From Acholoe squamosa (lineage: Eukaryota > Annelida > Polychaeta > Phyllodocida > Polynoidae): DNA of 64,000 nt. Below, in pieces: positions 58,273 through 64,000 of this stretch. Positions within the stretch are counted from its first letter, which is position 1. Every line of letters starts with the position of its first letter. A program made the position numbers and the translations under genes. The DNA lies in assembly GCA_949317995.1 (NCBI GenBank), contig OX439050.1:54871777-54935776 (forward strand), in the 5' to 3' direction. The notes under the pieces were generated by a model that had not been told where the DNA came from, did no database searches, and was given only the letters and a program-made list of their open reading frames with translations.

Positions 58273-58499
58273 TAAAGGACTAAAATGTACACCTTATATG
58301 AGCGTCTGATTTGTACAATGGCTGGGGTTAATGGCCCTTCAAAATCTTTAAGCAGTTGCTGGTTATGACGTAGCGGTCTTTCATAGCAATTTGATGCCTG
58401 AAGAGTCAAGACTGAATCCCACTTTACTTTAGGGTTAGTTATCTCAGAAATATCTCACAAGTCTTACAAAAAAATATCAATGATTATTATAGTCACATG

Positions 58500-59510
58500 T
58501 TTGAGTACCACTGAGTACACTGAGAAAATTCTTCCTGACAAAGTGACATGTATACCCATGTCAACTTGATTTGACACAGAGAGCACAGGTCATTGGGACA
58601 TGTGCACATATGTCACCATGACAACTGTAGCACACAGTAATCCTCATATGATTTGACATGCCTTAAAATGCCATGTCATCTGTGAGTTGACCAGGGTCAC
58701 GGCCATGTCGAAGGCACTTGACATGTGATGGTTTGACATACATAATTGTTCTAGGATATTCCACTAGATGGAGCAAACAACCATTTTGGTACCAGGACTA
58801 ATCACTACCAAGAAGTACTACCAACACTTGAGACATTTGATGTATCTGTGTCATTTTGTTTTCATGAAGAATAGATCACTAAGGTCTGTAAATACTATCA
58901 ATAAATGGTAGTGAATTCTATTTCGTTGTTAAATCTGCATTTGTTATTGAATATCAAAATAGACACCCACCATCCTGAATACTCCAACTGGAGTGGTTAG
59001 ACACCTTATGTGTGGGTCAGTGAAAATACCAAAGGACTGTATTCTAACCCACAATCTATAATCTCAGTATCTACAGTACAGGGAGACATATGGCATTGCC
59101 ATGCACCTCCATGCCCTTGTCTTATGGACTGCATAGAGGTCCTCAGTCAAGTAGGAGTTCTGTAGATAGGAAAAAGTGCCTTAGTGTTGCAGGCCTGTGG
59201 GACTATGATATCCCCTGCCTTCTATTATAGGCCTCCCTTGATTGAACCATTGGTACATAGTTATTGACTGCTCTTGACCCTTACATAATTGTCTCACAGT
59301 ATTACCTAGCACTCAGGTGAATGGATCAGAAATATGTGACGTGTCTTTATTACGCATGTCAAATGGAGTTGACAAACCAAATATGAGAGGGTCAACCTCA
59401 TTTGACATGCCTTCATACATGTCATCTGGGAGACAAATTGTGACCTGTGCAGTATGTGTCAAAGCGATCAGTGTTCTTTCCTCTGTGTACCTCATGTGTT
59501 TCTCCCCTTG
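58500..59510. repeat. Cluster of TGACATG words
   Basis: GACATGTGCA, TTTGACATGCC, CATGTCA and ACTTGACATGTGATG recur at 58540-58740 and 59315-59465 with plain sequence between. It resembles the word-filled inverted elements nearby, but I could not find ends. Confidence 0.5.
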
Positions 59511-60109
59511 CTGAGCCTCTAGAACATAAGTGTTGTTGACTAAATGCTGAATGCCTATTATGCAGATTCTGTCAACACAAAGAGATTTCAGGGAAACAAA
59601 AACCCATAGTGGTATCTGACACCAACATAACGCTCCCTCTCTGGTAGTAAGTGTTGTAGCCTCAAGTTAAGCAGATTGACGATACACTAATGTTTTTTGT
59701 TTAATTGCACGAGACATGGACGTAGCACCAAGGAGAAAAGCAGTTGTAGAAATAGCAAAGTGTGGTTGATGCATACATTCTAATGTCTACTCTTAACTCA
59801 TGATATGATGCCTAAATGTCTGGCTTCACTTCATCAAATCACGTCCATTTACTGCTAATCAAACCGATGTTTATTCAACAAATCTTGGATAAAAATCGAC
59901 GGATTGGCAGAACATTGAACCGAATCAGTGGAATCAGCCCTTAACGATCATACATGTATAGATCTACCATACATCTCCAGGACATTGACCGTCAGGGAAC
60001 ATTGCTGACAGATTAATCGCTTAACAGAGAAGATCTGCTTCAGCAGCTGTGGAATTTGGGTTATAAAACTAGTTATCAAAGCGCAGCAATCGCCCAACCC
60101 ACTCATTTA

Positions 60110-60745
60110 CAGGTTCCAGTCATTTGGCCCCTCTTCCCTTAAGCCCCCTGTCATTTGGCCCCCATTCATTTGGCCCCTATGTCAACTGGCCCCTATGTCA
60201 TTAGGCCCCCTGTCACCAGGCCGCAACTTACCCCTATTCAAACTCTTATCATCTTCCCTCATTGAAGGTACATCACCATATATCATTAGTACGTCATCAG
60301 TGCCCCCAGTATGTCATCAGTGCCCCCAGTATGTCATCAGTGCCCCCAGTATGACATCATACGTCACCATACATCATTAGTACGTCATCAGTGACTCCAG
60401 TACATTATCAATGGCCCCAGTACGTCACCAGTGCCTCCAGTACGTCATCGAGTATCCAGTACGTCATCAGTGCCTCCAGTCAACATCGTAGGTCATCGTA
60501 TATCATCATACGTCATCGATGATGTAAGATAACGTACAATGATGTACAATAACGTATGATGACATACGATGACGTACGATAATGTACGATGATGTACGAT
60601 GACGTACAATAACGTACGATGAGAAGAGGCTAAATTTATGCCAAAAGACATAGGGGCCACATAATTTTGCAGCTAGTTTGTTTGCGGCCATATGACTGGG
60701 GGCCAGATAACATGTAGCTAATTGACTGTGGGGCCAGAAGACAGT
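60110..60745. mobile_element. Foldback element with TTTGGCCCC and ACGTCATCAGT arrays
   Basis: Outer arms: CATTTGGCCCC words at 60120-60225 against GGGGCCA words at 60648-60735 (inverted). Inner arms: TACGTCATCAGTGCCCCCAG repeats at 60285-60475 against ATGATGTACGATGACGTACG at 60500-60620. This gives a nested inverted architecture. Exact ends are uncertain. Confidence 0.6.
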
Positions 60746-60749
60746 AATT

Positions 60750-61469
60750 CCTCATTTACGCAGACCCGCCACCTAGACATAACTCAGTCTTCCTCCCACT
60801 CGCACACATCAGGCAATGGGTGGAGTAGGGAATATGATGCCATAATAATGGCCCCTTTTTACACCAAGGCAATTACTACTAATCATTGTAATTGCTAACA
60901 CCTTAAATGGTATTTCTTATGAACTTGCTTATATCATATAACACTATGTTTAATAGGCCGTAACAGCTGTATTCAGATTGTCGGCAAATGAACCAACAAA
61001 AATCGGTTAGAATCTGCTCCGAAATTCATATTTCTCTCTTTCAATACCATTTAGGCAAGAGGAGGGCCACATACAAGGGATAAAAGATGACCCAAGCAGA
61101 ACTCACCAAAATAACAATAGCTGACCTGCCAATAAAGTGAGATTTGACTAAATTCTCAGTAATAGCATTTGAAAATTTAAACATGAAGTTTGAACAGCAT
61201 AGCCTTTGTTTTAGAGCCCTCGACCCCTCATATTACAACCCCCCTGCCCATGGCAGTCAGGTAAATGTGTATCTTGACCAGAGAGAAGATTAGCTCAGGT
61301 CGGACCTCCTAAGGAGCTGGTTAGAGGCTTGGCCACAGACTTGATTGCTCCCCTTGGAGATTTTGGCGCATTATATGAGACAAATTAAGTCCCAAGAGAC
61401 TCGGATTAAGCCTATTTTCTTACCGTAGCTGTTTGCGGCGTTTTGGATAAAAGCCTTCAATGTCTTTCA
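60750..61469. other. No feature recognised
   Basis: Unique-looking sequence with no supported exon. It follows the stop of the 61470-61885 minus-strand exon and could be its 3' UTR. Confidence 0.35.
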
Positions 61470-61885
61470 TCAGAATTCTATACATTTGTACTGTGTAAGA
61501 ACTATTGTTTTAGTCTTTTCATTTCCTAATATTAACGTATTGTTGTATTTTAATCGCTTGTTTGAAATCCACGGTCTCAGATAAAAGAAGTAGGATCCCT
61601 TTGACACCTCAAATTCCTCTTTAACATGTTTTAAGGACAGGAGTGCATTTCTCAAGATGGAACAACTAGACACAGACCAGTACGACTTGAAAGCCTCAAT
61701 GTCAGAGTGGGTGATCTTATGTAACACACTACGACTTCTCTGTACGATTAGCACAGGGTCTGGTAGGGCAGTCGTACCAGTGCAATTATTAGTGACCACT
61801 AGATGCAGGGTTGTAATTGCATTTAACTGAGGGATCTCACTTTGACTTGAAGGGGGTCTAGTCATACCATCTTGAGGAATGCCTT
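61470..61885 (-). CDS. Long terminal exon, unrecognised protein
   Basis: Acceptor TTTTTACATGTCCTCTAG in phase 1, then about 138 codons to a stop. The product contains VVTNNCTGTT (N-glycosylation sequons NNC/NCT), ITHSDIEAFKSYWSVSSCSI, LLSLKHVKEEFEVSKGSYFF and LRPWISNKRLKYNNTLILG. Alternating hydrophobic and polar residues suggest a beta-rich fold. A netrin-like C-terminal module crossed my mind, but cysteine spacing does not prove it. The ATG-containing extension upstream of the acceptor is probably intron. No upstream exon found. Confidence 0.45.
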
Positions 61886-61889
61886 CTAG

Positions 61890-64000
61890 AGGACATGTAA
61901 AAATTGTATGAGTGCAAGACCAAACAGATGGTGGGACTACATAAGTGAAATAGGATTTGAACACTGTAAATGATAATTCAATCTAAACATATTCAGGGTG
62001 TTCAATGTTCAACAACCTTAGCTATGGACCCTCGTGCATTAACTCATAAAAGCCCACTCGCGAAAAACATACTAATGCTGTGCTATATCAACTCTTATCT
62101 AAACTAGGTGTGCCTGCTCGGTAATAGAAACCATTCTCAACAGTAATTCTGGACAATGGGGAACTCTCTTTTGCCATACACCTCTACCATCATGTACCTT
62201 ATAGAAATTATGAAATATATTAAATCATCTAACCTCCTTTTGATTTGACACACCTCACGACTGGGTGGCATAAGTCCACACATGATGTCATAGTTCATGC
62301 ATGGACACATGACACTGTCAGTGAAGAACAATCAAGAGTCTCGTATAACGGACTTCTAATTGATGTTATCTGTAATAATCCTCAGGAAATGATGAGTATC
62401 CACCTGAAATTGCAAGTGTGGGAGTAGCTTGCTCAAAGTCAGTTATGACACAAAGACTCCCTATAAGTTGAATCCCACGTGGCCTTCAGGGCTCCAAGAT
62501 TTCTGCCCTTTGGTCTGCTGCGCTCTTAGTTCCTTACCAATCACTCAGAACGCTAAGTCTATCACACAGTGGGCCTAAACGTACAGCAAGAATCAGTATC
62601 AGTTGAAAAACCCTCGTGATCACATAGCTCTGTAAGACCAAATTGCAGAGATCCTGGAGCACTAGACTATGTACAGTATGCAACCTGACCAAGTTCCCCT
62701 CTGTAAAGATAATTATGTAGGAATAGAATGTGTGACTTGGATATTCCTATAAGGTCGAACCTCATTAGGGTTTGTAGGTTTAAAAAAGATCTCAGTACTT
62801 AATTAACTTGGGTTCTAGGACCCTTGCCGACTGCCGGAATGCAAAGCTTGTCAAACATACTCCCTATTCACTCTTAGTCTCAATCTGATTGCTGATAACC
62901 GTTTATTACATTTTGCTCAACAAGATATAAAATGGACTAAAACTAGGAAATGGTGAAGCCTTATAAAAAATAGGAACTTATTGACGGATGTTATTGCTGA
63001 GAGTTGGTTCAAACTAAATGTTTATTTAAGAGTTAGCCTGGGTGCAGTGTACCAAGAGGCATGGTACAATATTAATGCATGAGAAAACCCTTAGACACAC
63101 CCACAATTGTAAACCTATATGTCTCTCATGTATTTGATATGATGCATAAATGCATAGATTCATGCATCATGTCAACCCTTTTGTGTTGATATACAGACTC
63201 CCAAAGTCTTGATTTGATGCATGGGTGCAGTTCTGATGAAAAAAACATTCATGCAAAGGTGCATTAGCAATATTTTCAAGGTCAGACCACAAGGCCTATA
63301 ATCAGACCCTAAGGGAGAATATTCTAGATTTAAATCAGGCAGTTTTCTTCATACATGGCACAAGTGGAAATAATGAAAGTCCAACTTGAAACCCTCAGGG
63401 TACATTAAAGGGCAAGTTGCTTTCATCTCCAGCTGTCAATAGGGGGAGCTGCATATAGCCTCAGTCAGTCATATAATACTCCTTAGGGACTTTTGACTAG
63501 TAGATTTGTGGGTCCTTGTATATTTCCATAAAAGGTGACTGCATCTATTAAGGTGGTAATATATACAACACAATGGCTTGAGGAGATGGGGCAAAACAAT
63601 TTTCTATTTTCATAATAATGAAATCATTCTTTGGTTACAAAGCACCATATTTTCCTATTTGAAAATAGACACGAGTTTTAAAACACTGTCTCAGAAAACT
63701 TTACATTGAATGAACTAAATTAGGCATCAGAATAATATCGACAATACAATACTGGCTCAATGATTGAATTCTTAAATCGATTCATGGCAATGTTTTTTTT
63801 ATTTCTTCATATCCAAGGTACTATCCCTATTACTCTACAAAAGGAAAAATAGATATTCATCCCTTGTATGTCATGATCTAGAAAACCTTAAAGTGACATA
63901 GTCCGATTTTTTTCATTTTTCAAATGCTGTTCAAATGTGTTCCACATACTGTAATAACACCATATTTAGGTGTTTGTGGACCATTTACAGTTATCTTTAT
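61890..64000. other. No gene recognised
   Basis: AT-rich intronic or intergenic sequence. A fragment near 62470 (GAATCCCACGTGGCC...GGGCTC) weakly resembles the outer end of the hairpin MITE at 3236. Confidence 0.4.

Overview
The window is eukaryotic. Short exons sit between GT...AG introns, there are no operons, and microsatellites, minisatellites and small inverted-repeat transposons take up much of the sequence. EGF and collagen modules with symmetric phase-1 exons, an NRF1/YY1-type promoter, a decayed LINE and SINEs point to an invertebrate animal, most likely a marine deuterostome or lophotrochozoan. The species cannot be fixed by eye. All exon calls come from splice-site and reading-phase logic, because most exons have no ATG and are too short to stand out as open reading frames.

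Genes. (1) Plus strand, 685-3041: the 3' end of a coiled-coil protein gene (three phase-consistent exons; family not recognised). (2) Minus strand, 21827 down to 7374: a gene for a type II membrane protein with an NPAY-containing cytoplasmic tail, one transmembrane helix, an interrupted Gly-X-Y collagen stretch and four EGF-like modules. (3) Inside the large intron of gene 2, same strand, 14285-16486: phase-1 exons with a QPADAP repeat and a last exon with a Myb/SANT-like pattern. They could form an independent gene or an alternative 3' end of gene 2. (4) Plus strand, about 45470-46768: a CpG-type promoter (NRF1 palindrome, YY1 site) with two short 5' exons. (5) Minus strand: an unrecognised coding exon at 52421-52682 and a possible following exon near 51600. 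(6) Minus strand: a long terminal exon at 61470-61885, and ambiguous exon-like sequence at 55.6-56.2 kb.

Mobile DNA. I identified about 25 repeat units, many with both ends and a target-site duplication visible. They include a SINE-like family (three copies), two tRNA-derived SINE heads, a 5'-truncated CR1/Jockey-type LINE pseudogene, PIF/Harbinger-like MITEs with TAA duplications, a hAT-like MITE, several long foldback elements and a pair of abutting MITEs. A 1.17-kb near-perfect palindrome is best explained as two 572-bp LTRs joined head to head across a primer-binding site, inserted with a 4-bp duplication (GCGG) into an older MITE.

Most notable pattern. Several inverted-repeat elements (28.3-30.2, 37.0-40.5, 41.6-43.5, 46.8-47.8, 60.1-60.7 kb) are packed with degenerate copies of a short word, often one that also occurs in their own ends. 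The largest candidate spans 11706-20181 (8.5 kb). It has imperfect 22-bp inverted ends, sits between CA microsatellites, carries the word CTTAGGGGCTTA throughout three differently built repeat arrays, and encloses the Myb/SANT-like exons. It may be a previously undescribed transposon inside the collagen-EGF gene.
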